A stretch of 64,000 nt of DNA, from NCBI RefSeq assembly GCF_934636665.1, contig NZ_CAKUAT010000010.1, forward strand, positions 1-64,000, read 5' to 3'. Below, piece by piece: positions 53,252-61,709 of this stretch (positions within the stretch are counted from its first letter, which is position 1; each line of letters begins with the position of its first letter). A program made the position numbers and the translations under genes. The notes beneath the pieces are model-generated. The model had not been told where the DNA came from, did not search any database, and worked only from the letters and a program-made list of their open reading frames with translations. The stretch is from an uncultured Senegalimassilia sp. (GTDB lineage Bacteria > Actinomycetota > Coriobacteriia > Coriobacteriales > Eggerthellaceae).

Positions 53252-56200
53252 CTATTCCGCGTACTTCAGGGCGTGATCAAGCTTCTGGCTGATCACCTTG
53301 GTGACGCCGTCGGATTGCATGGACACGCCGAACAGCACATCGGACATTTCCATGGTGCGGCGCTGATGCGTGATCATGATGAGCTGCGTATCGTTGCGGA
53401 TGGACTGCAGATATGCCGTGAGCCTGCGCAGGTTGCTATCGTCGAGCGCCGCCTCCACCTCGTCAAGGATGTAGAACGGCGCGCTGCGGATGCGGTAAAC
53501 CGCGAACAGCAGCGCAAGCGCCGTGAGCGACTTCTCGCCGCCGGACATGAGCATCATCTTCGTGATGCGCTTGCCCGCCGGCTGCGCGCTGACCTCCACA
53601 CCGGTGTTCTCCAGGTCGTCGGGGTCGGTGAGGATAAGCTCGGCCGAGCCGCCTGGGAACAAGGTGGCGAAGATGCTGCGGAAGTTGTCGTTGACCGCGT
53701 TGAACGTGCTGACGAAATCGTCTTTCATGCGCGCATCGATGACGCGGACGATCTTGGCCAGGCTGCGCCGCGCGCCGTCGAGGTCTGCCAGCTGGGCCGC
53801 CAGATAGTCGTAGCGGCTTCGCAGCTGCTCGTATTCCTGAGCGGCATCGGGGTTGATGGCGCCCATGTTGGCGATGCGGCGGCGCAGCTTGTACGCACTC
53901 TCCTCGGCGGCCCCGCGGTTTTCAAGCTCCGGCAGCGCGAGCGCCGTCTCAAGCGGCACTCCCATATCCTGAACGATGGAGTTGACGGCGGCGTCGACGC
54001 GCACCTCCAGACGACCCTTTTCCACGCGGGCGGCAGACAAGCGCGCGTTTACTTCATCGTAAGCGTCATGAGCCGCTTTTGCCTGCTCACGCGCAGCGGT
54101 AACCTGCGCATGCAGCCCGGCGGATGAATCCTGCGCCTGCTGGGCCTGCTGCTCAAGGTCATGCGTCCAACGACGGGCGCTTGCAGTGAGCTCCTCGAAC
54201 ACCGCCAGAAGCGGCACGATACGGCGCTGCGCCACGATCTTGCGCGCCAGCTGGCTTTTCAGCTCGTTCTCGGCGGCGTCCACCGCGGCAACGTCGCGGC
54301 CGCGGGCGTCCACGATGCGCGCGGTATAGGTGTCGCGCTCGCGAAGGGTGGCGGCCGAAAGCTTGGCCTCGGACAGACCGTCGCGCAGCTGCGCCGCCTC
54401 CTTGCGAAGCGGCACCACTTTGGCCTCAAGCTCCTCGGTGCGCACGGCGCGCGCCTGCGCTGCTTGCGCAAGCTCAGCCAACTGCGCCTCAAGCTTGTCC
54501 ACGTTGGGGCGCGCCTCGGCGACGGTTTTATCCGCCTGCTGGCGCTGACGCTCAACATCGGCGAACTCGCGACGCGTGGAAGCGAGCGCATCGGCTGCGC
54601 GCTTCGCTTCGGCCGATGCCGCCTGCGCAGCGCCACGACGCTCGGCCAGCCGCTGGGAGAGCTGCAGGCTTTCCGCCTGAGCGGCGCGCAACGCCTCCTC
54701 GGCTTCACGTTCCGTCTGCTCGGCGTCCTTATGCTGTTCGGATGCGGCGCGAAGCGATGCGCGCAGTTCATCGAGCTGTCGCGCGCGGGCTAAGGCGCCC
54801 TCGGCGCCGGCGTCCACCGTTCCCACCGTGAGTTTGCCGCTGGGCCAGGCGATGCATCCATCGGCCGACACGAAGCGCACAGCGGCAGCCTCACCTTCCT
54901 GCACGCGCACGGACTGAGCCTGACGCGCCGTTTCGAAGGTGTCGCATACCACCACGTCGCCGAGCAGGGCCTCCACCGTGGGCGCAGCCTGCTCGGGGTA
55001 TTCCAACATGTCCACAAGCGCCGTGCCGCCGCAGGCCCGCGCGGCTTGGCGTGCAGGGGCGCCGGGGCGCATGCCGCCGGCGGGAAGCAGCGAAACCTGG
55101 CCATCGCGGCCGCTTTCCAGCACGCTGCCCGCAAGGCCGGCCGCCGCATCGACCGAAGGGGCCATAAGCGCCTCAGCATCGCCGGAGAGCAGATGCTCCA
55201 CAAGCGCCTCGAAGCCACGCGGCGCGCGCACGGTGCGGGCCAGCGGCTCAAGCTGCTGGCCGGATATGCGCGCATGCTCGATGAGCCATGCGCGGGCAGG
55301 CCCGGCTGCAGCCGATGCGCGCTCTACCTCCTCGAGCGCGGAAATGCGGCTTTCGAGCGAGGTGACTTGGCGATGCGCCTGGTCGAGCGCGGCGCGGGCG
55401 GCATCGCGCTCCTTAATGGCCGCGGCAACGGCGCCGCGCGCCTGCGATTCGGCCTGCTGAGCCTCATCGAGCGAGCGCTGAGCTGCGACGCGGGCGTCCT
55501 CGATTTTTTGAGCCTGCTCCTCGGCATGGCCGAGCGCCAGCTCGAGCTCCTTGGCGCGCCCCTCCACCAGCTTGGCATGGGCCAGGCCGTTAGCCAGCGC
55601 CTCCTGGGTTTGCGACAGGCGGCGCCGCGCGTCCTCGGAAGCGCGATCGTCGGCGCGACCCTGGCGCTTGAGCTGATCGAGCTCGTCCTCTACGCTGCGG
55701 CGGGCCTGGGCGTTTTCACGGCGGGAAGCGTCAAGGCACTCGACGGCGGCCTGCGCTTCGGCAAGGTCGCGACGAACCGCCTCGAGCTGCGCCGCCGCCT
55801 GCTCGCGCTCGGCAACGGCCTCGGCGCGCTTGGCGCGGCCCGACTCCAGCTTCACGCGCACATCGGCCTCAAGGCCCTGCGCCCCGCGGCGCTTCTCATG
55901 CAACAGCAGCACGGCGCCGTCGAAGCGCTCGACGGCAGACGATGCACGCTGGTAGCTGCGCGACAAGTCGCCAGCATCCTGGGTTTGCTTGCGGATCTGC
56001 TCCTGCAACGCCTCGGCAGCGGCTTCGGCCGAGGAAATATCCTGATGGCGTGCCTGAAGATCCTCCACCAGCTGATGCTCGCCGGCGCAGGCCGCATCCC
56101 AGCTTTGGCGCAGGCAGCGCAGGTCGTCGACCGCCAACGCAAGGCTGACATCGGTAAGCTGCCCGGAAAGCTCCTGGTAGGCGCGGGCCTTCTTCGCCTT

Positions 56201-56821
56201 GCGCTCGAGCGGGCCGAGCTGGCGGCCAACCTCGCCCGCTACATCGCGCACGCGTGCGAGCGTGGCGTCCATGGCTGCCAGCTTGCGCTCGCTTTTCGCC
56301 TTGCGCTGCTTGTGTTTGAGCACGCCGGCGGCCTCCTCGATGAGCGCGCGGCGGTCCTCGGGCTTGGATTGCAGGATGGAGTCCAGGCTTCCCTGGCCGA
56401 TGATCGAATGCGTGCCAGTGCCCAGACCGGAATCGTGCAAGATGTCGAGCACGTCCATGCGGCGCGCGACGCTGCCGTTGATGAGGTACTCGCTTTCACC
56501 GCTGCGATACATGCGGCGCGTGATGGAAACCTCGTTGAAGTCGACCGGCAGCTTGCCGTCGGAGTTGTCGAGCACCAGCTCAACCTCGGCAAGGCCCGTG
56601 GCCTTTCGGGCCGACGAGCCTGCGAAGATGACGTCTTCCATAGCCTGACCGCGCAGGTGCTTGGCATTGCGCTCGCCAAGCACCCACAGCACGGCATCGG
56701 AGATATTGGATTTGCCGGAGCCGTTCGGACCCACCACGGCAGTGATGCCCGGCTCCAAGGAAAGCGCGCTTCTGTCGGCGAACGACTTGAAGCCCTTGAG
56801 CACGAGCGACTTCAAGTACAT
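53252..56821 (-). CDS. smc: Chromosome segregation protein SMC
   Basis: A 1189-residue SMC ATPase of normal length. Walker A GPNGSGKSNI is at residues 32-41. Long coiled coils (about 170-500 and 680-1020) flank a hinge (about 510-660). The C-terminal head carries the ABC signature LMSGGEKSLTALALLFA and Walker B FYILDEVEAALDDSN. It organises and segregates the chromosome with ScpA and ScpB, which are not in the window. The start lies three bases after the rnc stop, so rnc and smc are one unit. Confidence 0.97.
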   Translation of the reverse strand: MYLKSLVLKGFKSFADRSALSLEPGITAVVGPNGSGKSNISDAVLWVLGERNAKHLRGQAMEDVIFAGSSARKATGLAEVELVLDNSDGKLPVDFNEVSITRRMYRSGESEYLINGSVARRMDVLDILHDSGLGTGTHSIIGQGSLDSILQSKPEDRRALIEEAAGVLKHKQRKAKSERKLAAMDATLARVRDVAGEVGRQLGPLERKAKKARAYQELSGQLTDVSLALAVDDLRCLRQSWDAACAGEHQLVEDLQARHQDISSAEAAAEALQEQIRKQTQDAGDLSRSYQRASSAVERFDGAVLLLHEKRRGAQGLEADVRVKLESGRAKRAEAVAEREQAAAQLEAVRRDLAEAQAAVECLDASRRENAQARRSVEDELDQLKRQGRADDRASEDARRRLSQTQEALANGLAHAKLVEGRAKELELALGHAEEQAQKIEDARVAAQRSLDEAQQAESQARGAVAAAIKERDAARAALDQAHRQVTSLESRISALEEVERASAAAGPARAWLIEHARISGQQLEPLARTVRAPRGFEALVEHLLSGDAEALMAPSVDAAAGLAGSVLESGRDGQVSLLPAGGMRPGAPARQAARACGGTALVDMLEYPEQAAPTVEALLGDVVVCDTFETARQAQSVRVQEGEAAAVRFVSADGCIAWPSGKLTVGTVDAGAEGALARARQLDELRASLRAASEQHKDAEQTEREAEEALRAAQAESLQLSQRLAERRGAAQAASAEAKRAADALASTRREFADVERQRQQADKTVAEARPNVDKLEAQLAELAQAAQARAVRTEELEAKVVPLRKEAAQLRDGLSEAKLSAATLRERDTYTARIVDARGRDVAAVDAAENELKSQLARKIVAQRRIVPLLAVFEELTASARRWTHDLEQQAQQAQDSSAGLHAQVTAAREQAKAAHDAYDEVNARLSAARVEKGRLEVRVDAAVNSIVQDMGVPLETALALPELENRGAAEESAYKLRRRIANMGAINPDAAQEYEQLRSRYDYLAAQLADLDGARRSLAKIVRVIDARMKDDFVSTFNAVNDNFRSIFATLFPGGSAELILTDPDDLENTGVEVSAQPAGKRITKMMLMSGGEKSLTALALLFAVYRIRSAPFYILDEVEAALDDSNLRRLTAYLQSIRNDTQLIMITHQRRTMEMSDVLFGVSMQSDGVTKVISQKLDHALKYAE

Positions 56822-56824
56822 GCG

Positions 56825-57670
56825 TTAGCCCTGTTTCATGCTCTTATGCAGCTCGCGCTCGTGCTTTTTGCGCGCCTTCTCCTCGGCACGGGCCGCAGCC
56901 TTGTCGGCTTTGGCCTGCTTGGCCGCGGCGGCCTTCTCGGCGCGGGCCTGCTCGTCCATGCCCAAACCGAAAAACTCGCCGAGACGCGACAGCGTGGACT
57001 TCGCCGCCTGGCTTTCCGCTTCCTTCTTCGTACGGCCCGTTCCGCGTGCCAGGCCCTGATTGCCTGCGAACACCTGCGCCACGAACGTGCGGTCATGCGG
57101 GGGGCCCTGCGTTTCCACCAGCTTGTAGGTGGGCGTGATGCCGTCTTCCTGCAGGCGCTCCTGCAGCGCGCTCTTGGGGTTTTCGGGCTCAAGCGCCATA
57201 TCCTCGGACATGCGCGGGATGAGCGTGCGGTAGATGAAATCGCGCGCCGCCTCCACGCCGCCGTCCAGGTACAATGCGGCCACCACGGCCTCGTAGACGT
57301 TTTCAAGCGCGGAATGCAGGCCGCGCTTGCCCGTGCCCGTCTCCGAGGACCCGAACACGATGATGTCGGCGAAACCAAGGCCCGACGCCACATCGGACAG
57401 GCTTGCGCCCGACACGAGCGCCACCTTGATGCGCGTCAAGCCGCCTTCGTCGAGCTCGTGGAAGCGCTCGAAGGCGACGTCGGCGACGATGGCGCCCAAG
57501 ATGGAGTCGCCCAGAAACTCCAGGCGCTCGTAGGAATACTTCACCGCACGGCCTTCGGTGGCCGATGGGTGCGTGATGGCGGACAAGATGAGCTGCTTGT
57601 TGGAAAACGAGTAGCCCAGAACCTCCTCCGCCCTCTGCAGTTTTGAGGCTTGTTCTTCTGTAAAGGTCAT
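56825..57670 (-). CDS. rnc: Ribonuclease III
   Basis: A 281-residue double-strand RNA endonuclease. The catalytic signature ERLEFLGDSILG lies near residue 47-58, a second acidic group ENVYEAVVAALYLDGG near 120, and a double-stranded RNA-binding domain at about 155-225. About 50 extra C-terminal residues are Ala/Lys/Glu-rich. GGAGG lies four bases before the ATG at 57670; the extension to 57718 is rejected. It is followed directly by smc. Confidence 0.96.
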   Translation of the reverse strand: MTFTEEQASKLQRAEEVLGYSFSNKQLILSAITHPSATEGRAVKYSYERLEFLGDSILGAIVADVAFERFHELDEGGLTRIKVALVSGASLSDVASGLGFADIIVFGSSETGTGKRGLHSALENVYEAVVAALYLDGGVEAARDFIYRTLIPRMSEDMALEPENPKSALQERLQEDGITPTYKLVETQGPPHDRTFVAQVFAGNQGLARGTGRTKKEAESQAAKSTLSRLGEFFGLGMDEQARAEKAAAAKQAKADKAAARAEEKARKKHERELHKSMKQG

Positions 57671-57747
57671 GCAACCTCCGAAACCGATATGAATGAAAAT
57701 CAACGATGATGCGACCATACCGCAAGAAGCGGCTGGTTCACATAGTG

Positions 57748-58761
57748 TTACTTGATTGTATCCGAGCCGTTTCCAGCCTGCGCCATGTGCTGAATTATTT
57801 CAGAAACGCCCTGGCGCACCACGCGCGCCGTGGTCAGCACGCCGTTTTCGATGGCCAGCGCGCCCGAGCTTCCGTGTCCGACAATGCAGGCGCCCTTCAC
57901 ACCGAGGAGCGGGGCGCCGCCGTAGGTGTCGGGTGACACCTGGCCCTTCAGGCCCTTCAGGCCGTCTTTGACGCACAGGGCGCCGATCTTGCCCTTCGTG
58001 GTGGACATCATGGCGTCCTTAATGGCGCTGAACAGCACCTTCGAGGCGCCCTCGATGGTCTTCAGGCACACGTTGCCGGTGAACCCATCGGTGACCACCA
58101 CTTCGTACTGCGCGCCGAGCACATCGCGGCCCTCGCAGTTCCCGGCGAAGTTGGTCAGGCGCTTGGCCATGAGCTGATGGGCCTCCTGGGCGAGCGCGTT
58201 GCCCTTGGTGTCCTCCTCGCCGATGTTGAGAAGCGCGGCTTTGGGCGACTCGTAGCCTAAGATCTTCTGCGCGTACACGCTGCCCATCTGGGCGAACTGC
58301 ACCAGGTACTCGGGCTTGCAATCGGCGTTGGCGCCGACGTCGCACAGCACGATGGGACGGACGGGGCTGGGCACGACCGTTGCCAGGCACGGGCGCGAGA
58401 TACCCTTGATGCGCCCCATGACCAGCGTGGCGGCCGCCAGGCATGCGCCCGTGGAGCCGGCGGAGAAGAAACCTTGGGCCTGGCCATCCTTGACCAGGCG
58501 GCAGCCCACCACGATGGAGCTGTCCTTCTTCTTGCGCACGGCCTGCGCGGGATGCTCGGCCATCTCGATGACCTCGGCGGCAACCTGCGCGCGGCAGCGG
58601 GCATGCTGCGCGGCGAACGGCTCGACCACGTCGGCGGGACCGCACAAGATGACGGTAAGACCCTCATCGGCAGCAAGCGCCGCCGCCACGCCTTCGAGCA
58701 CGACCTCGGGGGCGTTGTCGCCGCCCATGGCATCCACTGCGATGGTGACGTTGTCTGTCAT
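57748..58761 (-). CDS. plsX: Phosphate acyltransferase PlsX
   Basis: A 337-residue enzyme that converts acyl-ACP and phosphate to acyl-phosphate for phospholipid synthesis. It begins VTIAVDAMGGDNAPEVVLEG and contains VGCRLVKDG, CDVGANADCKPEYL and the later DGFTGNVCLKTIEG segment, all typical. GAAAGGG precedes the ATG at 58761; the longer frame to 58872 crosses the rpmF terminator and is rejected. The order rpmF-plsX-rnc-smc is common, although fabD and fabF are absent. Confidence 0.96.
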   Translation of the reverse strand: MTDNVTIAVDAMGGDNAPEVVLEGVAAALAADEGLTVILCGPADVVEPFAAQHARCRAQVAAEVIEMAEHPAQAVRKKKDSSIVVGCRLVKDGQAQGFFSAGSTGACLAAATLVMGRIKGISRPCLATVVPSPVRPIVLCDVGANADCKPEYLVQFAQMGSVYAQKILGYESPKAALLNIGEEDTKGNALAQEAHQLMAKRLTNFAGNCEGRDVLGAQYEVVVTDGFTGNVCLKTIEGASKVLFSAIKDAMMSTTKGKIGALCVKDGLKGLKGQVSPDTYGGAPLLGVKGACIVGHGSSGALAIENGVLTTARVVRQGVSEIIQHMAQAGNGSDTIK

Positions 58762-58820
58762 GTTGACCCTTTCCCTAGCAGGCGTTGCGCGCCGAGCGGA
58801 CGGCGCTGCTAAACGCAAGA

Positions 58821-58855
58821 AAGCCTCTCTGCGCCGATGGCGCCGCAGAGAGGCT
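58821..58855 (-). terminator. rpmF terminator
   Basis: A perfect 12-base stem (AAGCCTCTCTGC at 58821-58832 with its complement at 58844-58855, GC-rich loop) lies 30 bases after the rpmF stop. TTCTTGCG follows on the minus strand. Confidence 0.75.
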
Positions 58856-58884
58856 TCAAGTTGCAATTGCACGCTGTGACGGCG

Positions 58885-59064
58885 TTACTCCGTCTCGATG
58901 ACCTCGCGGTTCTTGTAGAAGCCGCAGTTCGGGCACACGCGGTGGGGAAGCTTAGCCTCGCCGCACTGCGGGCACACGGAACGGGAAGGGGCTGCGATCT
59001 TGTCGTTGGTGCTACGACGTGCATGAGTGCGGGCGCGGCCCATTTTTTGCTTAGGTACTGCCAT
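58885..59064 (-). CDS. rpmF: 50S ribosomal protein L32
   Basis: A 59-residue L32. It begins MAVPKQKMGRARTHARRST and carries the zinc-ribbon cysteines in CPQCGEAKLPHRVCPNCGFY (31-50), so it is the zinc-binding (C+) form. AAGGAG lies before the ATG at 59064. It follows the DUF177 gene, the usual association (yceD-rpmF), and is followed by a terminator and plsX. Confidence 0.97.
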   Translation of the reverse strand: MAVPKQKMGRARTHARRSTNDKIAAPSRSVCPQCGEAKLPHRVCPNCGFYKNREVIETE

Positions 59065-59217
59065 GATCTATCTCCTTGCTTTATGTCGGGCGCGCGTGGC
59101 GCTCGCTCGTTCGCTTGGTAAACACGCGAAGCGATATACTACCAAAGTGTTCCTGCGCATGCAAGTGCCTGTTCGCCAAGCACACACAAACCCATGCAGG
59201 TTCCATAATCCGGGCAG

Positions 59218-59778
59218 CTACTCGCCTAGATCAAGGTCCTTCAGAGCGGCGAAGGGGCTGACGCGGCCGTCGGACATACGCGGCAGACCGTCGTCGGGCT
59301 GAGCGGAGCATGCGCACGGCCCCTCGTTGAGGTTGGCGCCGCACTGCGCGCACAAGCCGGCGCAGTCCTCTCGGCACAGGGGCACGAGCGGTGCCTCCAC
59401 CAGAAGCGCAGCGATGATGAGCGGCTCCAGGTCGAGGATCTTGTCGGCGCCGAGCACCTCGAACTCGTCGTCGTCCATGTCCTCGGGAGCCGGACCGTCC
59501 TCGGAGAGCAGGAAGTAGCCTTCCACTTCCCCGTTGAGGTCCACCTGGAAGTCATCCAGGCAGCGCGCGCACGCGACCGTTGCCGTGCCGCGGGCGGTGC
59601 CCATGACCAGAAGCGCGTCGCCGGTGTTGGTAACGGTGACGTTCCAGTCCACGGGCTGCGAGAACGTATAGGTATCGGGGCCCGCCTCAAGCGCCCCCAA
59701 GGCAAGTTGCCCTGCAAAAGAGGAGCTCTCCGTGGTAACGAAGAGCTCCGGCGGGACCTCGAACTTCACGGCGTCCAT
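59218..59778 (-). CDS. DUF177 (YceD-like) protein
   Basis: A 186-residue protein of the family linked with rpmF and 23S rRNA accumulation. It contains the family patterns VTVTNTGDALLVMGTARGTATVACARCLDDF-type strand, where the CARC cysteines are, and the C-terminal CREDCAGLCAQCGANLNEGPC cysteine cluster, which may bind zinc. The ATG overlaps the preceding stop codon (TAATG), showing coupling to the SepIVA-like gene. The molecular function is not established. Confidence 0.88.
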   Translation of the reverse strand: MDAVKFEVPPELFVTTESSSFAGQLALGALEAGPDTYTFSQPVDWNVTVTNTGDALLVMGTARGTATVACARCLDDFQVDLNGEVEGYFLLSEDGPAPEDMDDDEFEVLGADKILDLEPLIIAALLVEAPLVPLCREDCAGLCAQCGANLNEGPCACSAQPDDGLPRMSDGRVSPFAALKDLDLGE

Positions 59779-60254
59779 TATTGGCGACCCTGCGCCATGG
59801 CGTTGGCGTTGAGACGGTCGCGGCAGCGGCGCACGTTGTTGAGCAGCGTATCGAGGCTTTGCTCGACGTGGCCGAACACCTCGTCGGCGTAATCTTCCGC
59901 ACCGGCGCGCGTCTGGCGCTCAAGCTCGCGCGCATCGGCGACCAGCTGGTCGGCCTGCTGCTGGGAGATGCGCACGATCTCCTGCTCGGAGGCGATGGTC
60001 ATCGCCTGGCTGCGCGCATCCTCGATCATGCGGTTGGCCTCGGCCTCGGCATCATCGAGCAGGCTTTGACGCTCGCGCACGATCTGGCGCGACTGCGAGA
60101 ACTCGCTGGGGAACGTGTCGCGGATCTCGTCCATGATCTCGAAAGCTGCAGCGATATCCACCTGGCGCAGGTTGCCCTTGCCGAACACCGGCTTAGAGTC
60201 CTCAAGCAGAATCGAGAGCTCTTCCAAAAGCCCCAGAACCCCTGTTTCGTCCAT
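59778..60254 (-). CDS. DivIVA-like coiled-coil protein, SepIVA-type
   Basis: A 158-residue, almost entirely helical protein with a charged coiled coil (about residues 50-140; ERQSLLDDAEAEANRMIEDARSQA) and an N-terminal segment VLGLLEELSILLEDSKPVFG. It resembles the mycobacterial SepIVA group of septum-associated DivIVA-like proteins. The position fits: SepIVA is encoded next to DUF177 in mycobacteria. GAAGGA precedes the ATG. A general DivIVA or stalk-like ATPase-subunit assignment is the alternative. Confidence 0.72.
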   Translation of the reverse strand: MDETGVLGLLEELSILLEDSKPVFGKGNLRQVDIAAAFEIMDEIRDTFPSEFSQSRQIVRERQSLLDDAEAEANRMIEDARSQAMTIASEQEIVRISQQQADQLVADARELERQTRAGAEDYADEVFGHVEQSLDTLLNNVRRCRDRLNANAMAQGRQ

Positions 60255-60386
60255 GATGATCCTTCCACCCAGGCTTGCTGCGTTTGAAAACTGCGTTTAG
60301 GCACACGGGCATAAGGCCACGCATGCAGATAAGCATGATAGCATGCCGCCCGCCGCTTGCGCCTGAAGAACAAAGCATGCACATAC

Positions 60387-60420
60387 GATGCGCCCCGCCC
60401 AAGCACGGGCGGGGCGCATC
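60387..60420 (-). terminator. Terminator between coaD and the SepIVA-like gene
   Basis: A perfect 14-base stem (GATGCGCCCCGCCC at 60387-60400 with its complement at 60407-60420, loop aagcac). A second hairpin CCGCCGGC/GCCGGCGG (60521-60542) lies right after the coaD stop. Neither has a strong T-run. Confidence 0.7.
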
Positions 60421-60553
60421 CAACCTGCGCAAGCGCGCGACGCCGGCAAGCGCATCGTCCGTCCGAATTCAGACGGGCAGCAACGGCCCTACGCAGGACG
60501 GCACCACGGCAGATCTTCGCCCGCCGGCGAACGAGCCGGCGGAGGCATCCACT

Positions 60554-61039
60554 CTATTGCAGGTTCGCGTACTTCTTCTTAAGCGCCTCGTAGACGCACG
60601 GGGGCACGAACTGCTGGATATCCCCGCCCATCTTCGAGATCTCGCGCACGATGGAGCTGGACAGGTACATGTACTGCGGCGGGGACATGATGAACAGCGT
60701 CTCGAGCTGCGGGGAAAGCTGGTAGTTCATGGCCGTCATCTGGAACTCGTACTCGAAGTCGGTGATGGCTCGCAGGCCCTTGACCACCACGGTGGCGTCA
60801 AGCTCCTTGGCGAAATCGACGAGCAGGCCCTTGAAGGGCTCCACGCGAACGTTGGGCAAATGCGCGGTAGCCTGACGGACCAGCTCGACGCGCTCCTCGA
60901 GCGTGAACAAAGGGCCTTTCTTTTGGGAATCGGCGACGGCGACCACCACCTCGTCCACCAGTTGGGAGGCGCGGGCGATGACGTCGAGATGCCCCGAGGT
61001 GATGGGGTCGAACGTGCCGGGGGTCAATGCGCGTTTCAT
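60554..61039 (-). CDS. coaD: Phosphopantetheine adenylyltransferase
   Basis: A 161-residue nucleotidyltransferase that makes dephospho-CoA. The T/HxGH-type motif is in GTFDPITSGHLDVI (8-21), KGLRAITDFEYEFQM near residue 86 is the substrate segment, and the ISSSI-like motif appears as YLSSSIVREI. AGGAG precedes the ATG. It starts 14 bases after rsmD, the common rsmD-coaD pair, and complements the pantothenate importer encoded at 24625-26112. Confidence 0.97.
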   Translation of the reverse strand: MKRALTPGTFDPITSGHLDVIARASQLVDEVVVAVADSQKKGPLFTLEERVELVRQATAHLPNVRVEPFKGLLVDFAKELDATVVVKGLRAITDFEYEFQMTAMNYQLSPQLETLFIMSPPQYMYLSSSIVREISKMGGDIQQFVPPCVYEALKKKYANLQ

Positions 61040-61053
61040 GACGCTGCTCCTTC

Positions 61054-61653
61054 TTAGTCGTTATCGAACGCGGCGCGCTCGCCGGCGCGCAGCACGTCCA
61101 CGGTAGTATCGCCGTACTTCTTGCGGGATGCAAGCTCGAAGCCCAGCTCGGCGGCGGCCAGAGCGGCGGCATCGTTGCCGGCAAGCGAATGCTCGTAGAC
61201 CACGATGGCGTCGGGGGCGGCCACACCGCGCTCCACCAAACCCGCCGCCATGCCCAGCACCGCCATGGCGTCGTAGGCATAGGGCGGATCCAGGAAAATC
61301 AAGTCGAACGGCGGTCGCGCGAACTGCGGGGCGCGCTCGATGACGTCGGCGCGCGTGACGGTGGCGCGAGCCGGCTCGAGCCCCAGGTTCGCCACGTTCT
61401 TCTGCACGACCTTCGCCGCCTCGGGGGCGCACTCGTAGAACACCGCGCGGGCTGCGCCGCGCGACAGGGCCTCCAGGCCGAGCGCGCCCGAACCGGCGAA
61501 CGCGTCGAGCACCACGGCGTCCTCGAAGCCGCCGCGCTGGCTGAACACGGCGCTCATGAGCGACTCGCGCACGCGGTCGGTAGTGGGACGAGTGCCGTCG
61601 CCCTTAGGTGCGGCCAACGTTCGACCGCGGAACTGACCTGCGATAATCCTCAT
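61054..61653 (-). CDS. rsmD: 16S rRNA (guanine966-N2)-methyltransferase RsmD
   Basis: A 199-residue methyltransferase. MRIIAGQFRGRTLAAPKG is the usual N-terminus, VLDAFAGSGALGLEALSRGA (48-67) is the SAM motif, and the catalytic DPPY lies in LIFLDPPYAYD near residue 121. GAGG precedes the ATG. It lies between recG and coaD on the same strand, a widely conserved order. Confidence 0.96.
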   Translation of the reverse strand: MRIIAGQFRGRTLAAPKGDGTRPTTDRVRESLMSAVFSQRGGFEDAVVLDAFAGSGALGLEALSRGAARAVFYECAPEAAKVVQKNVANLGLEPARATVTRADVIERAPQFARPPFDLIFLDPPYAYDAMAVLGMAAGLVERGVAAPDAIVVYEHSLAGNDAAALAAAELGFELASRKKYGDTTVDVLRAGERAAFDND

Positions 61654-61709
61654 ATACCTACCTCTTTCTGGAACCGCGTCGTCACAGAACGCGGCTCGAA
61701 ACGTATCGG

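Noticed and set aside
55046..57646. Very long plus-strand open frame (866 codons) opposite smc and rnc
   Set aside because: GC-rich antisense frames are routinely open here; smc and rnc on the minus strand have full family motifs and ribosome sites. The same applies to the long antisense frames opposite ppdK, recG, glyS, ilvB and ilvD.
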